A stretch of 64,000 nucleotides of DNA from Zerene cesonia. Lineage: Eukaryota > Arthropoda > Insecta > Lepidoptera > Pieridae. Of the stretch, positions 40,211 through 52,150 are shown piece after piece. Below the pieces are notes generated by a model. The model ran no database searches and was not told the DNA's origin. It worked only from the letters and a program-made list of their open reading frames with translations. How positions within the stretch are numbered: the first letter of the stretch is position 1; each line of letters starts with the position of its first letter. The position numbers and the translations under genes are program-made. Location: the NCBI RefSeq assembly GCF_012273895.1, contig NC_052116.1, positions 2,666,001-2,730,000 of the forward strand, given 5' to 3'.

Positions 40211-43026
40211 GATTAGCTGTACAGAAGATAAACAACATTTCAAAATAAACAAACAAATCTTGCGTTTTCCAGGAACGTGAACTTTTGCAATCGCTTCCCG
40301 GAGTTGTATGATCAAAATTCAAGACAATTGGTTCAATACAACAATGGACGTCCAAATCAGACATGTTTTTAGTTTGCAAAGAAAACGGTCCATTGTATCT
40401 ATAAATTAATGGTATATTTCAAATACCCTTTGTTCATTTATAATGAGCGGAATATTAACTAAATAGTTGTTGAGAACTTGGGTTGGTAATAGGCATTTTA
40501 GGCTTTAGGCGCTGTGGAAAATCCGAAATGTAAATTGTGTTCGATATTGCATTGTTTCAGTTTCTGTGTGTGTGTAACATATTACTTATTATATTACATT
40601 TTTTTTATATAGGGCTTAAACTATAAACCGACGTTTATTAATTTTATACTATACATAAACATATATAAAATCTGTACTTTTTGTAGTAATATAGATAACG
40701 AGTGGAAATTTGAAAATATAATTTTATTAAAACACTCGTACACAATACAAGTACATAATAAGGTGAAAAAAATAATATTACTTGAACAAAAAAAAAATCA
40801 AAGCATACAAAAAGTTTTATCAACACTTCGACTATTTATAGAGAGCGTGGTTTATCTACAACCACCAATCCGGTTCTACGCATTTGGATAAAAAATCCAC
40901 TGCAGTGTTTATTTGTTTAAAGCTGCCTTCTATAAATAATTACATAGAAAAAAAATGTAGGTATACAACGCTAAGACTTAATCCAGAATGAATTTACATT
41001 TTATAAATTGCTCGACAAGTTATAGGCATATTTTTAACGAGTCACGTAAAGGCGTTTCGAGAGGTTAAGATTCAACGTTACGGTAAGTGCTTGAATACAT
41101 CTGGGCTCGCATAATTGCGTTTTACATTCTGAAATTGTATCCATTTTTGGATCGTAAAGTGGCTCAGTTCGCACATTTAACGCGAGAGCTGTAAATCAAG
41201 CGAAGAGTTTAGGGATATACATCACTTGGGTCGGCGCCTCGTCGTGGTCATAATGTTTTGTGCAATGTGTATGCCTACACTTTGCGTATATTGTCACTTT
41301 ATTTAGATTAGAAGATAAAAGACGACGTATTAGGACCGCTAATTCAGGCGTTTAAATATGGATTGATATTCCAAATGGCCTTCTTTAAATCTTCATGAAT
41401 TCTTTATCGCTTCATGCTAGATTCACAATTAATTTGTAAGGGATGATTGGAAAGAAATTTGGGTTGTAAAAATGGCTGTTTCATTTCTCTTTCGTGGTCT
41501 TTTTTATATACTTACTCTCACTTTTATATGGTACATATGTTGGAAAATCGTTGTAAAATACTTTATAATTATCAATAAAGTTCGGTTCTACAAAGCAGGA
41601 TAATCCCCGTCCCTGATAAGAAACTTGGATTCTTCCCAATTTCCTTGAATTAAGGAAATTCAAACGGAAAGTGTTGGAGTTATAAATACTTGAATGGTGC
41701 TGCGGTCGATTATTTTACTATCGACGTTTCAACTTTGCTCCGCAAGTACGAGTTTTTCTATCATAAACCATTTTATTCACTTGTTTAATGATCTTCTAAT
41801 AAAAATATTATAGAACACGATATAAATTTTATAGTTATAAATTAAAACTAAATTTTGTAAACTATGGCCCAATTAATAAACACGTATCTTGACAGTAAAC
41901 TGCCTTTCAATATTCTGTTTCTAATAGAAGTCATAACCGGTTAATTATATGATATTTGATAATTATTTTTATAAATGACTTGGCTGGCACCAACTTATAT
42001 GTAAAATACCAAAAAAATCTCGTATGGTCTGTTTAGTATTGAGAAGGTTTCTCACCGAAAGCCAATCCTGGGTGCAGAAGTCATGTCATGAGGAAATTTA
42101 GAAAAGGCTGTCATTATTAAATTATTTTACGAATTATCGTGTCATTGCTGTTCACCGTTGAAGAGACCCTCACTGGGAGCTAAACCTGGGGACAGTAGTC
42201 GTATTACGATGGAGTTTATTACAGGATATATTATTGTTAATCCATTTACAAAATTTCGTGTCTTTGCCTTTCGCTGTTGAGAAATTCCATTTTCCACCTC
42301 TTGACTCCATCAATAGATCCTCCTCCTTGTCGTTTTTGGACTTCGGTCAAAAAATAAGTTGTCTTGCGAAGTCCTCTTATTTAAGATATTTTTTTTACTG
42401 TATTTAGTACAGAAATATTATACGTAATAATAACATGAAAATATATTTCCAAATATATTTTTTTTTTTATCTAAAACATATTTTTCCTCTGAAAACTATC
42501 AGGTATCAACAAAAAATGATGTGCAGTTTTATTTTGAGCCAAAATTGTTTTCAGTTTTTATAATACCACGGTCCATTTCGCTCGAGCGGTGTTAATTTAG
42601 TAGTGTTGGTATAAAAGGACATACGTCACATGGCTCGGACTCCTAATTGCGGTGGAAATGTTCAGGGAATTCTGTATTGCATTGTATTGTGACGTTTTGT
42701 TGTTAGATACACTCGTATATTTAGGAGGATTGCCATCCGTTTAAGGGGGTAAAATTTGCTTTCTGTGAAGTTACATTAATAAAATGTTATGTATCGTATA
42801 TGTATATTTTGGACAGGGAACAGTTGCATTCCAGCTCTGTTTCTAGTCGTTCCAGCATTTAGATGACCTGTGTGGGATATAAGCCAGAGGTTTCCATTTA
42901 TATCTAATTCTCAAGTCAATTCAATTCGGGGACATATTTATGTCTGTCTGTTCTAAAATGAATAATTTTAATACTCTGGTTCGAAATTACTTATAAAGGC
43001 ATTACTTATTATTGCAACGAGATACG
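40211..43026. other. 2.8 kb of AT-rich repeat-poor DNA
   Basis: No known repeat family recognised. Frames are short (largest 71 codons at 40164-40379, partly over the Helitron). A pair of similar segments, ATTGAGAAGGTTTCTCACCG (about 42038) and CGTTGAAGAGACCCTCACTG (about 42156), each followed by GGG-GCA/GACAGTAGTC-like wording, hints at an old duplication. Confidence 0.35.
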
Positions 43027-43114
43027 TGACTATCTGATATCGTCATCATCATCATCATCATCAGCCCCTATATGTTCCCACTGCTGGGACACAGGCCTCC
43101 TATGACTATCTGAT
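43027..43114 (-). mobile_element. SINE family S, extremely 5'-truncated copy S3 with 12-bp TSD
   Basis: Only about 64 bp of SINE remain (43039-43102): the (ATC)n tail, then GCCCCTATATGTTCCCACTG CTGGGACACAGGCCTCC. The perfect direct repeats TGACTATCTGAT at 43027-43038 and 43103-43114 show that this short form is how it inserted, not a later deletion. Confidence 0.85.
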
Positions 43115-43570
43115 GTGAATTTTCAAAATAAGATTTAATAGTTAAATATAATTAACACTGAACGATACAATCATATGCTTCTTTTAATATTAATGATCGC
43201 ATTATATTTATCGCGTATAGTAGCCATTCATCAACTCTGTCAGTTAATGAATTATTATGGACCTACTCATTTATTTCTGAATGACGCATCGTGTAATGGC
43301 TCAGGTAATGAAAGTCACACATAAAGAGTTTTGGATACTGTAAATCGAAATGAAATTAAATAAAAAATGAAATTAATCGATGAACAAAATTTCGTGTTCA
43401 CATTCGATTTAAAAATTAACTTGTAGCTCTCACGTCGCATACGGTATGTAGTCAATTTATTCATTACCGTCGTCACGCTCGTAATTTCATTGGCATATAT
43501 TTATTTAATTATTAAAGGGTATTCCTTTATACAAGTATTGGTGTGAAAAGCCAAATAAATCATAACATAC

Positions 43571-43625
43571 AGTCTCCTCGTAACCAAGCTCGCTGTAAAG
43601 TGTTGGAAACGTTGAGTTTAATTTC
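43571..43625 (-). mobile_element. Fold-back family F fragment F4
   Basis: CAGTCTCCTCGTAACCAAGC TCGCTGTAAAGTGTTGGAAA then CGTTGAGTTTAATTTC corresponds to the loop region of family F reversed. Arms are not preserved. Confidence 0.55.
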
Positions 43626-43897
43626 TAAACAAATAGTTGATTTATGGTAGATATTATATAATATGTGTTTATATTATTCAATATTATGTCATCATAATTT
43701 CATCATCTGTTACATTAAATATGTGTGTTTGTAACTTTTTTTATTTCGCTCAAGATACCTTATTGCATCTATCATATGAATATATAAATATATAAACATC
43801 AAATTTCATTGCAGCAACAGTCTACCAAGGGTTCTCCAAATTCTTGCTAGAAGCATAAAAACTATTAACGAATAAGTCATGGGATCAAATTAGGAAT

Positions 43898-44150
43898 ATC
43901 ATCATCATCTTCAACGTTATAACATATACATACATATACATATTATGTTTCCACTGCAGGGACACGGGCCTCCTTTGAGGGTTCAAACCATAATTCACCA
44001 AGCTGGCGAAGTGCGGGTTAACAGATATCACATGTCGTTGAACTCTAGATTCTTTAAAATGTCGGTTCGTTCACGATGTTTTCATTCACCGTTTCGAGCA
44101 GTGGTGTGAATAATGCGCAGATAATTTATAAATTTATTAAGATATAGATT
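43898..44150 (-). mobile_element. SINE family S, copy S4
   Basis: Minus-strand copy: (ATC)n, an interrupting TACATATACATACATA-like simple sequence, TTTCCACTGCAGGGACACGG, CAAGCTGGCGAAGTGCGGGT, ATCACATGTCGTTGAACTC and CACCGTTTCGAGCAGTGGTG. It lacks the tRNA-like head. Confidence 0.7.
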
Positions 44151-46439
44151 TATTCATCATTTAAATAAGTCATAAACAACGGCAAAGTAGATTTCGTCAA
44201 AGCTTTTAGCTTTGTTTACGGAACAATTTGTAACTTCACAAAGTTAAAAGACGTGTCGTGTTAATTTGAAAATTTTGATGATTTCGACACAGTGGAGTAC
44301 TTTCAACTTCGGAGTTTGAGACTGTTGAACGCCAATTATTTATTTCCCTAATGACACTTGTTTGCCTTTGAGATTATGACTTTCTAATAAGGTGCAAGAA
44401 AGGTAAAATAGTGCTGTGGATAAATTGGTAATTTATATACTAGTGTGAGTTTGACCTTTGTGTCCTTTTTCAATAATTTCTGTATTATTTCACAGTTTTA
44501 AGGACTGATATGAATGTTCTGCATACCGCAGCATATATTTTATAATATTCTACTTTGCGTATATTATATACTATCTAAGAGCGTGTGTATTACTAATATT
44601 TATTTAAATTATGCATTTGCATTATAATACTTTAGAAAAATTATGTTTTAATGGGCGCATGAGGGATTCTACCAATATCAGACTTCCATTTTTATTTTTA
44701 ATGATTTCTATATTTTTCTATTTATGATATATCTAGATATGAATAAAAATGTGTCAATAGTTTCTCAGTAAAGTGTGACAGTGAGTAGTGGAACAGACGC
44801 TTGTCTCGTCTTCGCTTGGATTGATATGTTTACTCGCTAGAGATCTATCGTTCTAATGGTCAAAACATTTGAAATCAGTTGAGTAGTTTTTAAGTGACGT
44901 AACGAACGCACGAACAAAAGATGTTTGTAATACATTTTTCTTTAATATTGACAAATAAATAATAAAAAACATTTTTAAAGGTTATATATATTAAATATAG
45001 CAAAAGTTATTGCTGTATGTATGATATTAGGCACTATTGTGTTAATATATTTAGCTTTTTCCATTGTTTATTGACAGTTCATATTAAACAACATTTACAG
45101 GTTTAGAAAAGTCAGAATTACTAAATTTATTCTCTTAGTGGATATTATCTTAATTAATTTTATCGATGCACCTATGATACTTGTAAGTTTCGTTAAGCTA
45201 AATATACATACAAATGCAACAAATTAGAATTCGCTATCCACCCGGCTATGCACGGGTGCTATCATGCATGTTAAATATATATGAACCTCCCTCGAATCAC
45301 TCTATCTATTAAAAAACCAACATCAAATTCCTTTATGTCGTTTTAAATATCTGTACAGGAACAAACAGCGAGAAGCGAGTTGAGTTGAGACTTGAGCGGA
45401 TTTTTTTAGGTACTATATAGTGATGAATACACACATCACAATACAAGAATACACACTCAATATTCCGTTAAAACAACCAATTTACCCAGAGAAACGCGAA
45501 TTCGATAGTCTTGAATGAATGATTGAATGATAAATTCTATGTACATTTAGATACATTTCTATACGCAGATATATTTTAAAAGTTAATAATATATTTAACA
45601 ATAATGAATGCGCATAAAGTGGTCTTATTGTTGACAGGCATCTCTGCCAGGCAACAAAAAAAAAATAGAATATAATATTAACTCAGAATTTTCAAGTAGT
45701 TTACATTTGCTGCGTTGATAATACGTTATTTATTAAAATTATTAAAGCACAATAACTGACATACGTAGTTTTAGTTATAGGTACATGCATTTCTGTTATT
45801 AATCAAATGAAACAATTAGTAACTAAATAAAGAGTGTGTGTATTCCACTCAGTTAACGTATCCTACTTGTGGTAAGTCAAGCGAAGGGTCCTGCCGGTAA
45901 TTTCAATTCACCGTTTCCGCTCGCAGACCCGGCTCCATTGTGACCCTATCTCAACAATGGAATGCCTCAACTAGATTGTAAAGCGCAGAATTTAAAGTAA
46001 ATGTTTGAAGGTATCTCGGTTTTAATAAGCGTCCTGAGGAACGAAAGTTTGTGTGCTCAGCGCTTGTTTCTTCAGGATTTTCCAAGTTTCTTGTATGTGA
46101 TACGTTGTGATGTCGTTCGATAGTTCTGGATGAGGAGCGATATTAAACTGGGGTATGAGAATCTAGGTGATTCGTTTTAAAGCCACGGTGATTACACAAT
46201 TGAATCAAACAACAATAAGTATGATTAATAGTTAATTATTTACGTAATAAAATGTTGACAAGTGCACGGCACATGGCAGATCACAGTGGAACATCTTCAT
46301 ATAATGTAATATCTACCTTATAATATGTTTACAATATACATCATTTGGAATTTAATTTGAATATGAACTATTTTTTATGTTAACTCAATAGAATGTATAA
46401 AATGATGGAGAACAGTGGAAGATTCGTTCTCAAGAACAG
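44151..46439. other. AT-rich DNA with one Helitron-like relic
   Basis: At 45234-45390: CCACCCGGCTATGCACGGGT, TGAACCTCCCTCGAATCACT CTATCTATTAAAAAACC, a widespread lepidopteran repeat wording, degraded. A GC-richer patch at 45880-45975 contains no recognised element. No gene recognised. Confidence 0.4.
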
Positions 46440-46635
46440 ATAAGAGTTGCACAGTAAGCCTTAACACCATCTTCCGCTTTGTACGGCAACTTGTCATTTC
46501 ATAGTTTGATATCTGAGAAAGGACATATGACAGTTTTATCCTAAAAATCTCACTGGAACAGGAACTATGTGAGAAAATCTCGGTCTGCCATTGACCAACG
46601 TAGTTGCGTAGGCGAATCTGTAGACGGTAAGCTAG
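46440..46635 (+). mobile_element. Helitron-like element, family E-type, degraded
   Basis: Blocks GATATCTGAGAAAGGACATA, TTTTATCCTAAAAATCTCAC and GGAACAGGAACTATGTGAGA precede the 3' end GTAGGCGAATCTGTAGACGG TAAGCTAG|T (46632-46635). The plus-strand frame at 46569-46793 begins inside it and is incidental. Confidence 0.6.
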
Positions 46636-48421
46636 TAATTATATATTATATACTTACCTTATTACTTAGATATTATTTAAGGAGTAAATACACTTTGGAT
46701 TCAATTGAAGTGCTCAAAAACAGTACACTACTAAGTAGTAATCGGTTGAATGAATTTACTTCAACCCACTCTTTACCGAGGTCCGTAGAGTAAATCGTTT
46801 TAAATTCCAAATTAAATATAGGCACATCAGAATAATTTTACGTTTAGTTTAATTCTTTTTGTTGGCAATAAATAAAGGCTCACTAAATATTGTTTTATTA
46901 AAACAGCAACATTCATATCAAATGCTACAGTCCTTTGTTCTAGTATAATGAAAATATTCGACCTTAATCCAAATAACAATACCTACTTTATTGTCAAACA
47001 TTTTTGTTCTATCTATCCATTTAGTCGGTATTTGCAGTTAGTAATTAGTTAGTTTATTAAATGACAGTGCACTATCTTATGTATATATATGAGCTTCTCT
47101 CCCTGGGGTAGAATGGAAAGTTGTACATGGCTACAGAATAATTAAATGTGGCGACATTGTAATGATGACTGTTGTTCTAGCGAGGCCATTTAACTCGATC
47201 GTCGAAGTTCATAAATAAAGAATTAGTGTGTCTGGAAATACCTATTACAGGCTTTTTTAGAATCATTATTAATACTTTTATATAATGTTACTTTTAAAAT
47301 GGTGTTTTTTTTACAAGTCCTCACAACATTGGTAGATTACAAAAACTTAAAAAAACCGGTAAGTAAACAAACAATTGACGTAGAATAAATTTATGTTATT
47401 TAAATTTAAAGGTTTGTTAACTAAATAAAAGTTAGAAAAATGTACGTTTCAGTGTGAAGTGAAGTTTTCATATGAAAATAAATAACTTCGTTAAAGTTCG
47501 ACATACATGGTAGTGTCTGGGGAAAACGAGGCATCACTGTAGGTACCATTTCCTGAATCCTTCTAATAATAATTCATGAATGTGACATTTTGTACATGAA
47601 TATATCTTTTATATATTTATCAATCATGTCTAAAAGGATATTAGAGTGAAATATGCATACAGATTGGCAATAGAATCCATTACCAATTTGATAAATGGAC
47701 CATCGATGAAATAGGTAATTTAAGCAAAGATCTTATTCGTAATATATATTATCTGTGGTAAGATTAAACACAGGAAGTCTTGTTCTAATCGGTTGAACCA
47801 TAAAGATACCATAAAAAGGCATAAAAGGTTTTGAGTTTGAGAGTTAAAGATTTTGAGTAACAAAACTAAAAAAAAAAAAATTCAATAGCCCTGAGAATCT
47901 CCCTCGTTTTAGTAACGTCGGTGAATACAATATTGTACAAAAGTGGCTTACCATTTATTTATATTAATTCGGAAAGTTTCAACTCGGAGACTCTCAAAAC
48001 AAGCTAGGTAATTGATCTTAACTCCAAAGGTCGAGACGATGGGGAAATTTGCGATTACCGAATGTTTAACATTAAATAAATAAGTAGGCGATAGAAATTT
48101 GTTAATTCCGGCGGCGAAATTGCGGTGTGCTAAAGATGAAATTGTGTCATTCGGTTGAGGAATTGCTTTCGACGTTTTGATTAGTAATATGAGAAGGGAG
48201 AAGTTCTTTCGGAAAATATTGAAATATTTTAATGTGTTTTTAAAAGGGAATATTCTAAAAATGGTACGAGGATCTACACACATAAATAACAACTTGTGAA
48301 CAAAAAAGCTTGTGCTAGTTATGATATCAATATTCAGTGAAAACATATACTTAACAGTCCAATTTATCTATTCCCATTTATTTTGTATGCATTGTTTACT
48401 GTACGAAAGAAAACAGTGATA
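46636..48421. other. AT-rich DNA, no gene recognised
   Basis: A 132-codon minus-strand frame (47948-48346) is within chance expectation and has no recognisable motif. No repeat recognised. Confidence 0.35.
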
Positions 48422-48604
48422 TTATGTTATGATATCATACAATAGTTCTATCCAGTAATTAGGGGTTTCCGTCATTCTATATCCTCGGAGCACACAAACA
48501 AAACTCACACATGGACATTCCTTTCTACAGCGCGGCTTGTTTGTATAAAGCAAGTCATTGTGAGTTTTACGATCTACATACGTGGGGTTGCCAAATGGGC
48601 TCAT
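48422..48604 (-). CDS. Candidate small Cys-rich frame, unrecognised
   Basis: A 60-codon frame, GC above background, with ATG in an acceptable context (TTTCATGAGC). The product starts MSPFGNPTYVDRKTHNDLLY and has a Cys cluster (RCRKECPCVSFVCVLRGYR). No signal peptide is visible. The Cys spacing (C-x3-C-x-C-x4-C) does not match a knottin, defensin or zinc-finger pattern known to me. Could be an exon or chance. Confidence 0.18.
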   Translation of the reverse strand: MSPFGNPTYVDRKTHNDLLYTNKPRCRKECPCVSFVCVLRGYRMTETPNYWIELLYDIIT

Positions 48605-49544
48605 GAAAAAGTGATCTTGCTACGATACCATGTTATGCTGCAGGATTTTATATCGTGTGAGGAATAGGGGAATCAATGAGGACAATAATATTATTTTTAG
48701 CGTCAACACAGCAGCAGTGCGAAGGGGTTATATTTTGTGGCAATGACTATGGTAATGTCAGAGCTACATTCACATCCAACAAGGTTTTTTGACGGATCGG
48801 ATTGGATATGATTGAATATAATATGGGAAAACTCCAACGTACATTATGTTTCATTGTTTTTGTGTATATATGTCTAGTGTGGTTATTGAAAGTTTAACAT
48901 TGTTGTTATCTGAACAAATATTGAACCACATAACAACATTTGCTCAACTCGATGATATATGTATAAACAAAGAAAATTGTCCAATAAGTGTAATCCCCGG
49001 GGCAACAACTAATGTTTCGATGTTAAAACACAAGTACAATATCCAAAAAAAGAGAAATATAAAGTTAGTAAATTTGTAGGAAAAGTAATTATTTATCGGC
49101 TATTTTTACAAAGTTTTCGTTTTATCTTTGAAAATAATTCATATGAAATTAATTAGTATAAAAGAAGAAATATGAATTGATTCAAAGCCGATGTTCTGTA
49201 TAATATTCAATGAAAATATTACCTATAATATGTTAATAAGGTCCCGGCCTTAGTGAAAGGAATTTTTAAAGTTTCATAAACCATTTATTCCAAAGTTTCG
49301 CGGTCGCCTAAGGCTAAAGGCATCATCTTGGTAAGATTTTCGGCGATATTATTATAAAAGTAGATCAACAGTTTAAGCAGGAAAATGTATAAGAAATGAA
49401 TAATCGATACAACTGTGAAGCTATTTCCAGCTAGGTTGTTAGGGAGGTTACGAGGCCTCCATTACGCGAAAAAATAGTAATTGTAGTATAATCAAGATGT
49501 CGTTTGCAGGTGAACGATTTGACCGCCACAGTTATCAGCGCCAT
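48605..49544. other. AT-rich DNA, no gene recognised
   Basis: Only AT-driven short frames (for example 48846-49079) and no recognised repeat. Confidence 0.35.
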
Positions 49545-49893
49545 TTTTTTTTAATTTTTATTATTTATGTCATAGCGGGCAGCTGAGCTGGTGGTTCGCC
49601 TGATGGTAAGCGATCACCACCGCCCATAAACATTCGCAAAGGTAGTACCTCTGTGAATGCGCTGCCCGCTTTTATGGGGTAAGGGAAAAGGAAAGGATTA
49701 ACGACTGGAAAGAAGGAATGGACTAGGACGGGTGAGGAAAGGGAAACGGGCCTCTGGCTCCCCCACTCACCGTAGGAAACACAGTGGCATGCCACTATTT
49801 CACGCCAGTTTTCTGTGGGGGTGTTGTACTTCCCCGGTGCGGGCTGGCCCAATTCGTGCCGAAGCGTGCTCAACTCCCACAATAAAAACAGAC
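49545..49893 (-). mobile_element. Poly(A) SINE family G, full-length copy G5
   Basis: A full-length copy reversed: a T-rich run (poly(A)), ATGTCATAGCGGGCAGCTGA, TGATGGTAAGCGATCACCAC, GAATGCGCTGCCCGC, GGAATGGACTAGGACGGGTG, CTCCCCCACTCACCGTAGGA and the 5' head GTACTTCCCCGGTGCGGGCT to AGCGTGCTCAACTCCCAC. On its sense strand a 105-codon frame (49565-49882) is open across nearly the whole element, as in the copy at 55264. No classic tRNA box pair was identified in the head, so its pol III origin is not shown. Confidence 0.8.
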
Positions 49894-50015
49894 ATGGATG
49901 TGGATCCGATTCCCCATAATTAATGTGGAAAGTGTGTTTTTTCTAGTGTATGAGTTTTAAAATTATATGTCACTTTGTTCATTTAATTAAAATCTATTAC
50001 CGTTTTTCTTGCTTT

Positions 50016-50222
50016 TTTTATGTCACAGTCGGCAATGGAGCTGGTGGGTCGCCTAATGATAAGCTACCCCCGCCCATGAACATCTGGAGAGGTGCAAGGT
50101 CGAATGAAGACCTTACGCCTCTTCAAATGGATTGCCGACTGCAAATTGGAAAGGGATTAGGAAAGGATTGAGGAGGAAAGGATTAGGAAGTGTAAGGAAG
50201 AGGATATGGGCTTGTTACGAGT
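50016..50222 (-). mobile_element. SINE family G, subfamily 2, copy G6
   Basis: TTTTTTTATGTCACAGTCGG, CTGGTGGGTCGCCTAATGAT, CCCGCCCATGAACATCTGGA GAGG, CTTCAAATGGATTGCCGAC and AAGAGGATATGGGCTTG: the same subfamily as G3. It lies 120 bp from G5, and both are in the same orientation. Confidence 0.75.
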
Positions 50223-51117
50223 GGTACTCTACTGTAATGGTAATTTATTTTATAATGACAAGCATAGTCTAGTCATTGGCCGCAATTAACTAAATACTGT
50301 CAGTCACAATCAGAATAGGAATTATATAAGTTTAACATAATAATATTTAATGTTTAAATTCTATAAAAATAGACTATAAATTATCTTTCCTACAAATTTA
50401 CACAATATCATATTACGCTTTTCACAGTAAAAAATTCTCATAATTTCACGGGCTTGTTGATATTAAATCATGACATTTTGCGGCTCCCGACATAATATCA
50501 ATAGATCAAAGAATCCACGTGTAAGACTGAGTTTACAAAAAAAAAATGTATTAAAATTATCCTTTCCTCCTGCGAGATATCAATGAAAAATTTATCAAGG
50601 AAGCTGTCCGATGAAAAATGTTCGATGTCGCAGGCCCATTTCAATTAACGGGGAACTTTAGACGCGAACTTTCCCAATAAAGATGCCAACAATATACCAA
50701 AACAATTTTAATAATTTCCGAATGACGCGTCGACCCAGCGCGATGTCAATTTTATTACTTTGTGAAACATTTCGCGGCTACAAACCGGATGAATGTCATT
50801 TTTGTGATAATATTATAACAAAGGTATGCTGTATTGAAGCGTGATTAAAGCATCATGCAAACACGCGGCCGCTTATTGCGTGACGAAATTCTAAAATTGC
50901 TATACGAAAATAAAACGGGTGGAACTTATTAGTACGTGCTTGTAAAACGAAATGCTATAGTCTATTTTTAAACTGTTGGTTTCGGTGAATTATATTTAAC
51001 TATTGAAACAGAAATTCCAACGAATATTCATGAATTTTAGTTTGGTCAAAGTAGACATAAATGTAGTGGTCGAATAACAAAAAGTGTCGGAAAAGCAATA
51101 AGAAATTTATTATTTTT
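50223..51117. other. AT-rich DNA, no gene recognised
   Basis: A slightly GC-richer part (50560-50780) shows no repeat or credible frame. Confidence 0.35.
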
Positions 51118-51260
51118 ATGTTTTCTTGTGTTTGATTTTACGCGAGTATTATATATTAAAATTTAAAGACTTTTTAACGGATTTTAAACGCAATTTATTC
51201 ATTATATTATTAAACCGACGTTTCGAACACTTAAAGCGAGCGTGGTCACGAGGAGACTGT
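51118..51260 (+). mobile_element. Fold-back retroposon family F, copy F5, tail on the left
   Basis: The reversed tail TTCTTGTGTTTGATTTTACG CGAGTATTATA comes first, then the plus-strand core AAAGACTTTTTAACGGATTT TAAACGC, CGACGTTTCGAACACTTAAA GCGAGCGTGG and AGGAGACTGTCT. It therefore has the left half of the inverted structure that F1 and F3 lack. The right end is cut, and no duplication was found. Confidence 0.65.
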
Positions 51261-51269
51261 CTCTAATTA

Positions 51270-51300
51270 TACCGTGACTGACGCCGCGGGTTACAGCTAG
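51270..51300 (+). mobile_element. Helitron 3' end fragment
   Basis: GTGACTGACGCCGCGGGTTA CAGCTAG|T is a Helitron-like terminus directly attached to the truncated end of F5. It may be a Helitron that captured or broke the F element, or unrelated adjacency. Confidence 0.4.
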
Positions 51301-51428
51301 TTTCACATAAATGTGACCATATCAAATAAACATCTCTTTTTCAAATTCAAATTTGAAATTTCTCAAGAATAGACAACCAATAAAACCAGAAACAAATTGA
51401 CTTCGCAGTGTGGATAGTTATGCCCTAT

Positions 51429-51499
51429 CGGATCTCTTAGAAGTCTCTTAGAAGGAAGTCTTAGAACCTAAGAGATCCGTGTCCCTGCATAGGGACACG
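51429..51499. repeat. Two adjacent perfect hairpins
   Basis: CGGATCTCTTAG (51429-51440) pairs with CTAAGAGATCCG (51468-51479). This is followed without a break by CGTGTCCCT (51478-51486), loop GCAT, AGGGACACG (51491-51499). The second overlaps the 3' end of the candidate frame on the minus strand. Confidence 0.6.
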
Positions 51500-51670
51500 C
51501 ATTCGATTATCCATATGCATTTGTATACAAATATACTCATTTCTCGTTCTGAACTCGATATCTTTGAAATCGCAGAGACGTGATAAAGGCATATCTGCTT
51601 TCTGCTTCTTGATATGAGCAATTTGAAACGTGATCGCTTTTGGCGATCTGATATCGAACTTCCACCCCAT
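51461..51670 (-). CDS. Candidate terminal exon, unrecognised
   Basis: A 69-codon frame with protein-like composition, rich in Lys, Arg, Asp and Met: MGWKFDIRSPKAITFQIAHI, KKQKADMPLSRLCDFKDIEF, then a Met-rich end (QMHMDNRMRVPMQGHG). The frame remains open upstream to an acceptor-like TAATTAACAG at about 51701, so an exon starting there is possible. No domain recognised. The 3' end falls in a hairpin-forming DNA, which argues for caution. Confidence 0.25.
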   Translation of the reverse strand: MGWKFDIRSPKAITFQIAHIKKQKADMPLSRLCDFKDIEFRTRNEYICIQMHMDNRMRVPMQGHGSLRF

Positions 51671-51700
51671 TAATGGGTTTGGTTGATGCGAGTTGTGCCT

Positions 51701-52150
51701 GTTAATTATAACTAGCTATTAATTTTAGCTATAGCCTGCCATGTTGTTCGCACCGTTTTTAAGCCATATATATGTCTAAGAAAACGTTGCAACGATTTAT
51801 AAGGATGTATATATTACAAATTATAAAACAACAATTGAAATTATGTTACGGCAACTTTAGCCTTTTAGGGGTGAATGTATTTTAACCTTACATGAACTAA
51901 AGGCGCTATTTTGTGAAACGTATGAAAAAATATTTAATTTCTTATCTCGAAGAATGAATTCTAATATTCAGCATAAATTAATATTTGTTCTGGCATACGC
52001 TTATTCTAATAGTGAAAGACTGTATTTTACGTCCTATTCAGAATGTAAGCACTAATGGATAATTTACGTAATTTCAATTTATTTATAGAAGACATAATAT
52101 ATTTTATATGGCATATAGTAACCTAAGCTTAGTTCTATAGTGAAAGTAAA
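51701..52150. other. AT-rich DNA, no gene recognised
   Basis: No repeat or credible frame recognised. Confidence 0.3.

Noticed and set aside
43045..43066. (ATC)n runs as CRISPR or satellite arrays
   Set aside because: They are short trinucleotide tails of SINE family S; no spacer structure exists.
47948..48346. 132-codon minus-strand frame as a gene
   Set aside because: Same reasons: chance length, no recognisable motif.
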